Assembly (NCBI GenBank): GCA_946414395.1 | Contig: CAMKOE010000014.1 | Coordinates: 1-54,598, forward strand | From: an uncultured Porphyromonadaceae bacterium | GTDB taxonomy: Bacteria; Bacteroidota; Bacteroidia; Bacteroidales; Muribaculaceae | Direction: 5' to 3' | DNA length: 54,598 nt | In this document: in pieces, positions 36,848-46,055 of the stretch | How the letters are laid out: the number at the start of each line of letters is the position of its first letter | Numbering within the stretch: position 1 is the stretch's first letter | Translations under genes and position numbers: made by a program | The notes under the pieces: model-generated | What the model saw: only the letters and a program-made list of their open reading frames with translations | The model's database searches: none | Told to the model about the DNA's origin: nothing

Positions 36848-36902
36848 GTTTCATATAGGACAAATGGGAATAACCGCCAAGTGCTTTTTTAAAAGACAAT
36901 GA
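36816..36902 (+). CDS. Possible 28-residue leader ORF before rnz
   Basis: ATG inside the terminator stem, reading MVVGKQPYIFLFHIGQMGIT and eight more residues; its stop overlaps the rnz start (ATGA). No family and no RBS. It may be chance, but overlap with both the hairpin and the next start fits a coupled leader. Confidence 0.25.
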   Translation: MVVGKQPYIFLFHIGQMGITAKCFFKRQ

Positions 36903-37819
36903 CACGGCTTGAATTGAACATACTGGGATGCGGGAGCGCGACGATGACGCCGCGCCACCAGCCGTCGTGCCAAGTGCTCAACGTGCGCGACAACCTGATG
37001 ATGATTGACTGTGGCGAGGGCGCCCAACTGGCCGTGCGCCGCATGGGGCTGAAGTTGATGCGCTTGAACCACATCTTCATCAGCCACCTGCACGGCGACC
37101 ACTGCTTCGGCCTGCCGGGTCTGGTCTCGACGATGGCACTGCTCAACCGCTCTGGCTCACTGACGATCCACACCTTCAAGGACGGTGCGGAATTGTTCGG
37201 GCAGATGCTGGACTACTTTTGCCGCGAACGTCCGTTTGAGGTGAGGTTCAACATCATCGACACCCACAAGCGCATCATCCACGAGGACGACGCCATGACC
37301 GTCACGACATTCCCGCTCGTGCACCGCGTGCCCGCCGTGGGGTTCCTATTCCAGGAGAAGCCCAAGTTGCGCCACATCATCGGCGACGAAGTCAGACGCA
37401 TGGAGATTCCCCACTACGCGATGAACTCCCTGCGCCAGGGCAAGGACTGGATCACTCCCGAGGGCGAGGTGATACCCAACGAGCGGTTGACTACCCCGGC
37501 CGACCCATCCATCAGTTACGCCTATTGCAGCGACACCAAGTTCTCGCGCCGCGTCATCAAGAGTGTCGAGGGCGTGGACTGGCTCTACCACGAGGCCACC
37601 TACGACGACAGCCTGCGCGTCAAGGCCCACAAGCGCTACCACAGCACAGCCGTCGAGGCCGCGACTGTGGCCCGCGAGGCCGGCGTGGGTCAACTCATCC
37701 TGGGCCACTTTTCCAAGCGCTATCTCGACGAGACGCCGTTGCTCGACGAAGCCCGCAGCGTGTTCCCCAACACCCGACTGGCCAATGAGGCCATGGTGAT
37801 TGATCTCAACGCCAAATAA
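36899..37819 (+). CDS. rnz: Ribonuclease Z
   Basis: Zinc endonuclease that trims tRNA 3' ends. 306 residues, the normal short-form length. MBL-fold motif SHLHGDH with His63, His65, Asp67 and His68; GLPGLVSTMALL follows as usual. Later ligands: FPLVHRVPAVGFLF, SYAYCSDTKFS, YHEATYDDS and HFSKRY. Its ATG is behind a leader holding a strong intrinsic terminator, which suggests controlled read-through. Confidence 0.94.
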   Translation: MTRLELNILGCGSATMTPRHQPSCQVLNVRDNLMMIDCGEGAQLAVRRMGLKLMRLNHIFISHLHGDHCFGLPGLVSTMALLNRSGSLTIHTFKDGAELFGQMLDYFCRERPFEVRFNIIDTHKRIIHEDDAMTVTTFPLVHRVPAVGFLFQEKPKLRHIIGDEVRRMEIPHYAMNSLRQGKDWITPEGEVIPNERLTTPADPSISYAYCSDTKFSRRVIKSVEGVDWLYHEATYDDSLRVKAHKRYHSTAVEAATVAREAGVGQLILGHFSKRYLDETPLLDEARSVFPNTRLANEAMVIDLNAK

Positions 37820-38018
37820 CGGATATCGGTTAACTAATTACTGTTAGAAATCAGACGCAGAGAATATCCTTAATATTATTACATTTTTTAACAGTCGTTA
37901 AAAGTAAAAACTTTGAAATTTTGTTTAAAAACCTTGAGTTTTATTTCGCAAAAGTCTAAAAATCCCCAATTGGGCTCAATTTAAGTAAATTTTTCTTTAT
38001 TGTTTGAATAATTTGTAT

Positions 38019-38026
38019 TTCCTTTG
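38019..38026 (+). promoter_or_regulatory. Weak -7-like element of acpP-fabF-rnc
   Basis: TTCCTTTG followed by CAG, 55 bases before the acpP ATG in an otherwise very AT-rich region (37820-38081). It differs from consensus at the second base and has no clear -33 box. Confidence 0.3.
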
Positions 38027-38081
38027 CAGTCTCAAAATTGTGAACATACATTTTTAACAATAACAATTAAAAATTACGACT

Positions 38082-38324
38082 ATGTCTGAAATTGAAGAAA
38101 GAGTAAAACAAATTATCGTTGACAAGTTAGGTGTTAGCGAGGCAGAGGTGACTCCCGAAGCAACCTTTAGCCAGGACCTGGGTGCTGATAGTCTGGACAC
38201 TGTAGAGCTGATCATGGAATTTGAGAAGCAGTTCGACATCAAGATTCCCGATGACAAGTCTGAGACCATCCAGAACGTTGGCGACGCCATCAAGTTCATC
38301 GAAGAGGCTAAGGCAGCCGAATAA
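38082..38324 (+). CDS. acpP: Acyl carrier protein
   Basis: 80-residue carrier of growing fatty acyl chains. Acidic helical protein with the phosphopantetheine site Ser37 in [15 protein letters not shown]. Normal length. First gene of the acpP-fabF-rnc operon, with an AT-rich leader as usual for highly expressed genes. fabF starts 27 bases later. Confidence 0.97.
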   Translation: MSEIEERVKQIIVDKLGVSEAEVTPEATFSQDLGADSLDTVELIMEFEKQFDIKIPDDKSETIQNVGDAIKFIEEAKAAE

Positions 38325-38351
38325 TTTCTTTTAATTTCCTAGAATTACCAC

Positions 38352-39635
<1,284 letters not shown>

Positions 39636-39658
39636 CCCCTGGGATATAAAGACTGCCG

Positions 39659-40432
39659 ATGCTACTTAGCAACGCCATATCACTCATAAGGCTCCTTTTC
39701 GTCAAGGATAAGGGGCTTTATGTTTTTATTCATGGCATCACCGGATATTATCCCCGAGACATCCGCCTCTATCAACTGGCCATGATACACCGCTCCAAGC
39801 CGGTGAAGATGCCCGACGGGCAATGGGCCAACAACGAGCGTCTGGAATTTCTGGGCGACGCGATTCTCGACGCCGTCGTGGCCGACTTCCTCTATGACGC
39901 CTTCCCAGGCAAGCCCGAGGGCTTCTTGACCTCGACGCGCGCCAAGATCGTGCAGCGCGAGAGCCTGAACCGCATCGGTAACACGCTGCACATCGACAGC
40001 CACGTTCATGCCGTGGCACACACCTCTTCCCACAACAGTTACATCTGTGGCAACGCCATGGAGGCGCTGGTGGGCGCCGTCTATCTGGACCAGGGCTATA
40101 AACGTTGCCGCAAGTTCATCATCGAGCGCCTGGTCAAGAAGCACTTTGACCTCAACGACCTAGTCAAGACCGAGCAAAACTTCAAGTCACGCCTCATCGA
40201 GTGGACCCAGAAGTACAGGGTCACCATCGAGTTTGAACTCGTTGACTCCTACAACGACGCCGACAAGAACCCAGTCTTCCGCACAGCGGTCATCCTGGGC
40301 GGCATATATGCCAGCGACGCCGTGGGCTACAGCAAGAAGGAATCCCACCAGAGCGCGTCCAAGAAAGCCCTGGACCGTCTGACCCAGGACCAGCAGTTCT
40401 GCGAGCAAGTCCTCTCCACCGCTGCCAACTGA
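39659..40432 (+). CDS. rnc: Ribonuclease III
   Basis: Double-strand RNA endonuclease for rRNA and mRNA processing. 257 residues. Signature NNERLEFLGDAILDAVVADFLY with the catalytic Glu/Asp, the second acidic site in GNAMEALVGAVYLD, and a C-terminal dsRNA-binding domain (FKSRLIEWTQKYRVTIEFEL through GYSKKESHQSASKKAL). The N-terminal roughly 20 hydrophobic residues before KDKGLYVFIHG may be extra; a later start is possible. fabF-rnc is the usual pair. Confidence 0.95.
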   Translation: MLLSNAISLIRLLFVKDKGLYVFIHGITGYYPRDIRLYQLAMIHRSKPVKMPDGQWANNERLEFLGDAILDAVVADFLYDAFPGKPEGFLTSTRAKIVQRESLNRIGNTLHIDSHVHAVAHTSSHNSYICGNAMEALVGAVYLDQGYKRCRKFIIERLVKKHFDLNDLVKTEQNFKSRLIEWTQKYRVTIEFELVDSYNDADKNPVFRTAVILGGIYASDAVGYSKKESHQSASKKALDRLTQDQQFCEQVLSTAAN

Positions 40433-40737
40433 TCCACATCCGGTTCAGCACAGCCTCGATCTATTCACCCAAAACACATCATCACGGATTCACGCGACGC
40501 CGACAAGACGTTGCTTCCAGCCATTTATATAATATCCACTCTTATCATAACTGCATGAATGCTGACTATTAATTGCTATAACAGTCATTGAAATCAATAG
40601 TTAAGTAATTTAATATTAAACACTTAGCGGCATTGCAACCTTGCGCGGGATTTGGTAGCAGACATTTTCGCTGAAGAGAGTCACGAATAGACATGCGGGC
40701 GCTAACAAACGTGAAAAAGTAAAAAATTTGCTTTCAT

Positions 40738-40771
40738 TTTGCAGAGGTATTGTCAAGTTTTTGTAACTTCG
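40738..40771 (+). promoter_or_regulatory. Possible promoter of the 40816 gene
   Basis: TTTG, 22 bases, TAACTTCG, one base off the -7 consensus, 44 bases before the ATG. The rest of the 383-base gap after rnc is AT-rich without a gene or clear structure. Confidence 0.35.
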
Positions 40772-40815
40772 CAGGTCTTTGCGGTCCAAAAAACCGTCGA
40801 AACAACCGGATTTAT

Positions 40816-41469
40816 ATGAAACCCATTACCAACATACTGCTAGTCCTGGCACTCGTCTGCTATGTGTTCCTGCCGTTCTTTGACATCTCATTGCACGGCT
40901 CGGTCACCGGTCTGGAGTTCACTGCCGGCACCATCTCACAATTCCTGTCGCTGGGCAATGTCATTGTCGCGCTGCTGCCATTCATCGCCTGCTTTGGCGC
41001 CATTGCGCTCAATTGCCTCAGGGGGCGCTGGTGGGTTCTGGGAACCATCGCCTGCATCCTCTTGTGGTTGTGGTTCTACATGGACACCAACAGCATCCAC
41101 GGCATCGTGCTGCAGCACAGTCCAGAGGTAACGCCCGGCAACGACATGGGTGAGGGTTTCAAGATTCAGGATTTGGGCATCGGCTACAAGATGTCGTTTG
41201 CGCTCACCGCGTTGTCCCTCATCTCGGCTGTTATTTCCCTGCTGCCGTTCAAGTTCAACGAGACGATCGAGAAGGCCGTGGACGACACCTTTGAGGACGG
41301 TCGCCGCCATGTGCGCGAGGAGTTCAGCCGCCTGGAGAGCAACCTGCACAAGCCCCACCGGGCCAAGCATCAGTCCCCCACTCCGCCGCCCGCTGCCAGC
41401 GAGGAGGAACCCGCCAGCGAGCCCACAGTGGACAAGGAAGACCCATCACGCTTCATGCCCCACGAGTAA
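40816..41469 (+). CDS. Membrane protein of unknown function
   Basis: 217 residues from MKPITNILLVLALVCYVFLPFF. Four hydrophobic helices (about 5-25, 45-65, 72-90, 130-152), with a short polar loop TNSIHGIVLQHSPEVTPGNDMGEGFKIQDLGIGYKM between helices 3 and 4, then a charged helix (ETIEKAVDDTFEDGRRHVREEFSRLESNLH) and a Pro/Glu-rich tail. Looks like an inner-membrane protein with a cytoplasmic tail. I do not recognise the family. Confidence 0.8.
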   Translation: MKPITNILLVLALVCYVFLPFFDISLHGSVTGLEFTAGTISQFLSLGNVIVALLPFIACFGAIALNCLRGRWWVLGTIACILLWLWFYMDTNSIHGIVLQHSPEVTPGNDMGEGFKIQDLGIGYKMSFALTALSLISAVISLLPFKFNETIEKAVDDTFEDGRRHVREEFSRLESNLHKPHRAKHQSPTPPPAASEEEPASEPTVDKEDPSRFMPHE

Positions 41470-41497
41470 CGACAACAACCCACTCAACAATACAAAA

Positions 41498-41537
41498 ACA
41501 GCCGGACTGCCCCACGCAGCCGGCTGTATTCTTTTTT
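41498..41537. terminator. Terminator between convergent genes
   Basis: ACAGCCGG-A-CTG pairs with CAG-CCGGCTGT around a short loop, with a T-rich run after. The next gene converges, so it may serve both sides. Confidence 0.8.
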
Positions 41538-41577
41538 CGGACGCTTCAACAGAGGGGCATCCATCCCTCCTGTCGGG

Positions 41578-42090
41578 CTACTCGGGATGATGCATGTCGA
41601 TGCGCTTGAAGGTGAGCGGAGTGGTCACACGCAGCGTGTTCTTGCTGGCGCCGTAGAACAGGACACGGCCGCCCAGCACGTCATAGTTGGCCAGGATGCC
41701 ATGCACATCATTGAAGGACATGTCGCCCATGTAGATATAATCGTGATCCAGGTCCACGCTGTGGAGCAGCGCCCACTTGCCCGAGAAACTGCCCTGCCAC
41801 AGCAGGCGCCAGTCGGGATCCTCGGCCGTGGCCAGGTTAATCAACTCATTGTAATATCCCGTGAAGGTGCTGTCCTTGGTATCGAAATCATAGGACATCT
41901 CGATATAATGGACCGAGTCATCATACTGATAGACCCACTTGCCCTCCATAAACTTGTGATAATGGCGCTGCAACTCAACGGTTTCCAGGGTCGTCCAGTC
42001 GGTCTCGAAGACCTCATGATCGCCCTCACACGCCACAAAGGACATCAATGCCCAAGCACACGCCAGAGCCAAAAACATTTTTCTACCCAT
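41578..42090 (-). CDS. Small lipoprotein, function unknown
   Basis: 170 residues. Signal MGRKMFLALACAWALMSFVAC with lipobox FVAC followed by EGDHE, again with acidic residues behind the Cys. The mature part is beta-rich with lipocalin-like strands: FMEGKWVYQYDDSVHYIEMSYDFD, then WRLLWQGSFSGKWALL and RVLFYGASKNTLRVTTPLTFKRI. Repeated W.Y / GKW units hint at a lipocalin-type barrel, but I cannot name a family. No promoter seen. Confidence 0.8.
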   Translation of the reverse strand: MGRKMFLALACAWALMSFVACEGDHEVFETDWTTLETVELQRHYHKFMEGKWVYQYDDSVHYIEMSYDFDTKDSTFTGYYNELINLATAEDPDWRLLWQGSFSGKWALLHSVDLDHDYIYMGDMSFNDVHGILANYDVLGGRVLFYGASKNTLRVTTPLTFKRIDMHHPE

Positions 42091-42127
42091 AACCGGTCAG
42101 TTAGAATAAACCTTGTTTCTATTACTA

Positions 42128-42166
42128 TAAAAACGCAGGCGCGGCATGATTATTGCCAGCGCCTGC
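42128..42166 (-). terminator. Terminator of the outer-membrane barrel gene
   Basis: On the minus strand: GCAGGCGC-T-GGCA pairs with TGCC-GCGCCTGC, followed by GTTTTTAT. It lies 36 bases past the stop at 42202. Confidence 0.85.
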
Positions 42167-42201
42167 CACTTTTTAGGCTGTTTGCCGGGCCGTGGAAGCA
42201 A

Positions 42202-44760
42202 TCAATTGCCCATGGCACCTCCAGCGGGATTATTGCCCGTGCCGCCCGACTGCTTGCCGCTGCCGATGAGGTCGTCGTTCTCAATCGACTTGTCGGCCTT
42301 CTTGACGTGTGTCGACAGGGAGCCAAAGCGGTAACTTACCGAGATGGCGAACTTGCGGCCCTGGCGCTGTTCATATCGGGTCCAGCCAGTGACGTCACCC
42401 TGGGTGATGTAAGTCTTCATACCCATGTACTTGCCACTGAAGGGGTTCTGTGCCACCAACTGCACCGTCAAGCGGTCCTCCTTGAGGAAAGAGCGCTGCA
42501 GGCTGAAGCCGTGGAAAAACACTGTGCCCATGCGGCCATACAGGTCACTGATGCCGCCACCCCACATGCCGGCAAAGCCCGACAACTGCAGTTTCCAGGG
42601 CAGGAACTGGGTGACGTTGGCAAAGAAGTTGCCGCTGATGCGGTCATTCTTCAGCCCGAGTTCCTCGCTCTTATAGTAGTTGTAGCCGATAGAGCCGTTG
42701 AGCATGAAGTTGGTCTTCTGCGTCATCATCCACTGCACAAAGGCCGAGATGGTCGTCGAGTAGGTCTTGAGCGTGTTGGCATAGGTCGATACCTGAACCA
42801 GTCCGTCGGCCCACTTCACGGCGCCGATGCCGTTGCTGCTGAACTGGAACTGCGGCGTGATGTTGAAGGTCAACTTGGGGCCCACGCGCATGTAGGTCAG
42901 GCTCAGCGAGTGATAATGGACGCTACCCAGGTCGGTGTTACCATAGGAGCGGCTCGTGGGAGTCTCAATCACGGCAGGATTCAGGTAACTGATGCCCGGG
43001 CGATTGATGCTGGCAGCATAGGAGAGTTTCAGACTATTGGCAAAGTTGAACTGGTAGCGCAGGCTGGCACTGGGCACAAGGTCGTTGAGGTGGGCCTCGT
43101 AGGCATCCTGCTGGCCGTCGGGATAGGTGGCGCGCAAGAAACTGTGCTCATAGCGCAGTCCGGCACGGGCATCCCACGGGCCGCTGTGGAAGGTGTAACT
43201 CAGGTAGGCGGCTCCCACCTGGGTCACGTGCTTGTAGCGCATGTCCATGTCGTCATCGATGCCCAGGTAGTCCTGGATGTTGTGGCTGCGGTTCAGGCGA
43301 TAGATATACTTGGCACCGGTCTCGATCTTGTGCTTCTCGGCCAGGGGACGCGTCCAGTCGAGTTGCACGGTGTGCTCGTTGAAGTCTTCCTTGCCGTCAC
43401 TGTCGATGCCGTAGTAGGGCACGGGCAAATTGACGTTGTCGGTGTACTTGGAGTTATCCTTGTTCTTGTTGTGCCAGGCCGAGAGCATGTAACTCAGCGT
43501 GATGGTCTCGCCCTTGAGGCGGGTGCGGCGCTGGTAGTCGAGGCGGCTGTCCAGGCTATAACTGTCGGCACTGGTGTGATTGCCAATGCTGTAACTGTAG
43601 AGGGGGTCGCCCGTGGCGCTACGCATGATGCTACTGCTGGTGCCGCTGCCACTGTAGTCATAGGCAAACCCGCCCAGCGAGAGTGACAACAGATTCAAGG
43701 TGTCGGGCTCCCAACTGGCGCTCAGGTCTCCAAAGTGGACAGTCATCTTGTCCACATCAAAGTTGCCCTCATTCATCAATTCTGCCCCGCTCTGGGTGTA
43801 ACGGTTCAGGGTCGTCGTCCTGGTCTGCTGGCCATTATTGCCATCGTGGTGGATGCCGTAATCGACCGACAGCACCACCTTGTCGAGTTGGGTGGTCAGG
43901 TTCAATGAGCCACCCACGGCACCCATGTGGTCGGCCCTTGCCGATGCCATGCCCGAGACGCCCTTGAGCGTCGAGTTGTCGGCCATAACGATGTTCAGGA
44001 TCAAGGTCGTGCCCTCGGCGTCATACTTGGCGCCGGGCTCGGTAATGACCTCGATGCGCTTGACACTGCTGGCAGGCATGGCCTTGAGGATATCCTTGGC
44101 ATTGCGCGAGAGTGAGGGGTCGGGGTGACCATTGCGGAAGATTTTGAAATTGGTCTGGCCATTGACGCGGATCTCGTCCTGGGCATCAACGCTCACCATG
44201 GGCACCTTGCGCAACATGGTCAGCACGTTGTTGGTCTTGCTGTCGGCGTCATCGGCGACACTGTAGCCGATGCGGTCCACCTCCTGCTTGATGAGTTGGC
44301 GCTGGGCCGTGACGGTGACATCCTTCAACTGGATGTTGTCAAACACGCTCAGCAACGAGTCATTGACCCACTCGTCGTCATCGCCGGGAGTGACAGGGGC
44401 CTCGCGCGTGAGTTTCAGCGACGTGGAGTATCCCATCTGGCTATAGGTGCCGTCCAGGATGTTTCCGTCCTTCAAGGTTGCCTTGTAACTGGCACCGATC
44501 TCGGGCACGTCAATCGTGACCTTGTCACCTTCGGCCTTGCCTTTGGCCTTGATGCCGAACGCCTTCTGCTCGGGCGAGTCGAGCGTGACAGTCAGCCCCT
44601 GCTCGTCCTGCTGGATGTTCAGCACAATGGGGATGGTGTAAGGGCCGGCAGTGATATTGCCCTTCCAGGCACCGCTATAATCCTGTGCCACGGCGGTAAA
44701 GGCGCTCACCATCACGGTGACGGCACATAATAGTCTAGATAAAAAAGAAAGTTTCATCAT
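42202..44760 (-). CDS. Outer-membrane beta-barrel protein (TonB-receptor-like) with extra N-terminal domain
   Basis: 852 residues. Signal peptide 1-25 (ending AFTAVAQ). Residues 26-120 form a beta-rich domain: YSGAWKGNI, IPIVLNI, LTVTLDSPEQKAFGI, SYKATL, LDGTYSQMGYSTSLKL. This pattern is the one I know from the N-terminus of secreted alpha/beta hydrolases of Bacteroidota, not the usual carboxypeptidase-like domain. Then a plug (LKDVTVTAQRQLIKQEVDRIGYSV, VLTMLRKVPMVSVD, MPASSVKRIEVITEPGAKYDAEG) and a long barrel of the OMP_b-brl_3 type. The C-terminus is SGGTGNNPAGGAMGN, a short Gly-rich tail after the last strand (ISVSYRFGSL). The substrate is unknown. Confidence 0.88.
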   Translation of the reverse strand: MMKLSFLSRLLCAVTVMVSAFTAVAQDYSGAWKGNITAGPYTIPIVLNIQQDEQGLTVTLDSPEQKAFGIKAKGKAEGDKVTIDVPEIGASYKATLKDGNILDGTYSQMGYSTSLKLTREAPVTPGDDDEWVNDSLLSVFDNIQLKDVTVTAQRQLIKQEVDRIGYSVADDADSKTNNVLTMLRKVPMVSVDAQDEIRVNGQTNFKIFRNGHPDPSLSRNAKDILKAMPASSVKRIEVITEPGAKYDAEGTTLILNIVMADNSTLKGVSGMASARADHMGAVGGSLNLTTQLDKVVLSVDYGIHHDGNNGQQTRTTTLNRYTQSGAELMNEGNFDVDKMTVHFGDLSASWEPDTLNLLSLSLGGFAYDYSGSGTSSSIMRSATGDPLYSYSIGNHTSADSYSLDSRLDYQRRTRLKGETITLSYMLSAWHNKNKDNSKYTDNVNLPVPYYGIDSDGKEDFNEHTVQLDWTRPLAEKHKIETGAKYIYRLNRSHNIQDYLGIDDDMDMRYKHVTQVGAAYLSYTFHSGPWDARAGLRYEHSFLRATYPDGQQDAYEAHLNDLVPSASLRYQFNFANSLKLSYAASINRPGISYLNPAVIETPTSRSYGNTDLGSVHYHSLSLTYMRVGPKLTFNITPQFQFSSNGIGAVKWADGLVQVSTYANTLKTYSTTISAFVQWMMTQKTNFMLNGSIGYNYYKSEELGLKNDRISGNFFANVTQFLPWKLQLSGFAGMWGGGISDLYGRMGTVFFHGFSLQRSFLKEDRLTVQLVAQNPFSGKYMGMKTYITQGDVTGWTRYEQRQGRKFAISVSYRFGSLSTHVKKADKSIENDDLIGSGKQSGGTGNNPAGGAMGN

Positions 44761-44818
44761 ATTGTCGTTGAGTTTAGTTATTTCTGATTAATAGACGCAT
44801 ATACTACTTAAAAAGTTG

Positions 44819-44846
44819 CAAAAATACAAATATTTTCTACATCCAA
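44819..44846 (-). promoter_or_regulatory. Possible promoter of the barrel gene
   Basis: Minus strand: TATTTTTG preceded by TTG at 17 bases; the -7 element is good and the spacing is short. The transcript would start about 50 bases before the ATG. Confidence 0.45.
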
Positions 44847-44855
44847 CCCTCAGAA

Positions 44856-45338
44856 TCACAAAAGTTCCATGATTCTGGCGGTATCTTTTTTAAATCTCCA
44901 GTTTTCAAGCACCCATAGGACGGCAAACAGTATAAAATAATAGATACAATCCACAAGGAACTCTCCCCCAAAGGTGCCCTTGTAATGCAGTGCGGCAAAT
45001 GTCAAACATGCCACGACGATAGCAATCTTGTTATACCATAACACCCTTGATCCCTCCTCACGGTTCAGGCGCAGGAGTTCGTTCACATCACGCGCCTTGC
45101 ACATGTGCCGGTTAAACCGTATTGAATACCAGCCACTCCATGCCATAATTGCCGTTATCGCCACCATAGCAGCGATCTTGATACCTATTGATGCCGGGTA
45201 ACCCTTCGAGATTAATATGGGGAATACAACGATCACAAGTATCACCACGGCCAGTTCGGTCTTCCAGCGAATTGAATATTTGGCTTTCAGGTCGCTGAAT
45301 GACTTCATCTCTCCGTCATTTTTTTGTCTTGCTTCCAT
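44856..45338 (-). CDS. Small membrane protein, function unknown
   Basis: 160 residues from MEARQKNDGEMKSFSDLKAKYSIRWKTELAVV. Four predicted membrane helices in two pairs: ELAVVILVIVVFPILIS and IAAMVAITAIMAWSGWY, a basic loop FNRHMCKARDVNELLRLNREEG, then IAIVVACLTFAALHY and FLVDCIYYFILFAVLWVLE, with basic tail KKDTARIMELL. Resembles Bacteroidota hypothetical membrane proteins; I assign no function. The longer upstream frame enters the repeat element at 45364, so I reject that start. Confidence 0.75.
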   Translation of the reverse strand: MEARQKNDGEMKSFSDLKAKYSIRWKTELAVVILVIVVFPILISKGYPASIGIKIAAMVAITAIMAWSGWYSIRFNRHMCKARDVNELLRLNREEGSRVLWYNKIAIVVACLTFAALHYKGTFGGEFLVDCIYYFILFAVLWVLENWRFKKDTARIMELL

Positions 45339-45363
45339 AATCTGTCGTTTTTTTAAATTGTTT

Positions 45364-45493
45364 GGGAACGATATAGCAGTTTTTTTATGCCCGAATGACG
45401 CTAAGTAAACGTATTTCACGAATAATAGTTAAAACTAATTCGTATAATTCGCATTAGCCCCGCAGGGTTCGGGCCAACATCTATATCATCGCC
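45364..45493. repeat. Palindromic interspersed element, copy C
   Basis: 130 bases. The left end GGGAACGATATAGCAG is the mirror of the right end (CAACATCTATATCATCGCC). The inner part carries CGTATTTCACGAA and GCATTAGCCCCGCAGGGTTC, shared with copies A and D. Confidence 0.75.
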
Positions 45494-45541
45494 AATTGTT
45501 TTTTACTTATTAGACGCTCCCGGGGATAAAAAACTACATCA

Positions 45542-45575
45542 TTTGAGCATATTTTTCAACTTGGCACTATTTTTG
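45542..45575 (+). promoter_or_regulatory. Possible promoter of the YbjQ-family gene
   Basis: TTTG, 22 bases, TATTTTTG followed by CAGG, 47 bases before the ATG. Confidence 0.5.
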
Positions 45576-45622
45576 CAGGACAAGAAAGAAAAAATTAACT
45601 CATTTTTAATTGATTCAATCTT

Positions 45623-45940
45623 ATGATACTAACGACAACTCCCCAAGTAGAGGGTTACACAATCAGAGAGTACAAGGGCATCGTGACCGGTGAGACCATC
45701 ATCGGCGCAAACTTCATGAAAGACCTGTTTGCAGGCATCCGCGACATCGTGGGTGGCCGCTCAAGCAGTTATGAGAAGGTGCTGCGAAAGGCCAAGGACA
45801 CCGCTATGGAGGAGATGATCGAGCGTGCCCAGCAGATGGGCGCCAACGCCATAGTGGGCATCGACATCGACTACGAGACCATCGGCGAGAGCAACTCCAT
45901 GCTCATGGTCGCCACCAGCGGCACCGCCGTGGTCATCTAA
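45623..45940 (+). CDS. YbjQ-family (heavy-metal-binding domain) protein
   Basis: 105 residues, the family length. Typical blocks: [54 protein letters not shown], then [22 protein letters not shown] and a final GTAVVI strand. Small soluble pentameric alpha/beta fold; the 'heavy-metal-binding' label is historical and the function is unproven. Single gene with its own promoter; a long inverted repeat follows. Confidence 0.92.
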   Translation: MILTTTPQVEGYTIREYKGIVTGETIIGANFMKDLFAGIRDIVGGRSSSYEKVLRKAKDTAMEEMIERAQQMGANAIVGIDIDYETIGESNSMLMVATSGTAVVI

Positions 45941-45961
45941 GCTCTTTTCTTTCTATAGAAG

Positions 45962-46033
45962 GAAAACAAGAAGCACAATCAATACTACAACCTGAATTCC
46001 CAGATGTTTGTATTGATTGTGCTTCTTGTTTTC
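45962..46033. terminator. Bidirectional terminator, 24-bp perfect inverted repeat
   Basis: Arms 45962-45985 and 46010-46033 are perfect complements over 24 bases around a 24-base loop. It lies between two convergent genes, starts GAAAACAAGAAG and ends with its complement, so both strands get a T-rich end. Confidence 0.85.
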
Positions 46034-46055
46034 TTTTGATGATTATCTTCAGCGT

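Noticed and set aside
41587-43686. 699-codon open frame on the plus strand
   Set aside because: It runs antisense across the 41578-42090 lipoprotein and the outer-membrane barrel gene, both with clear signals; it cannot be real as well.
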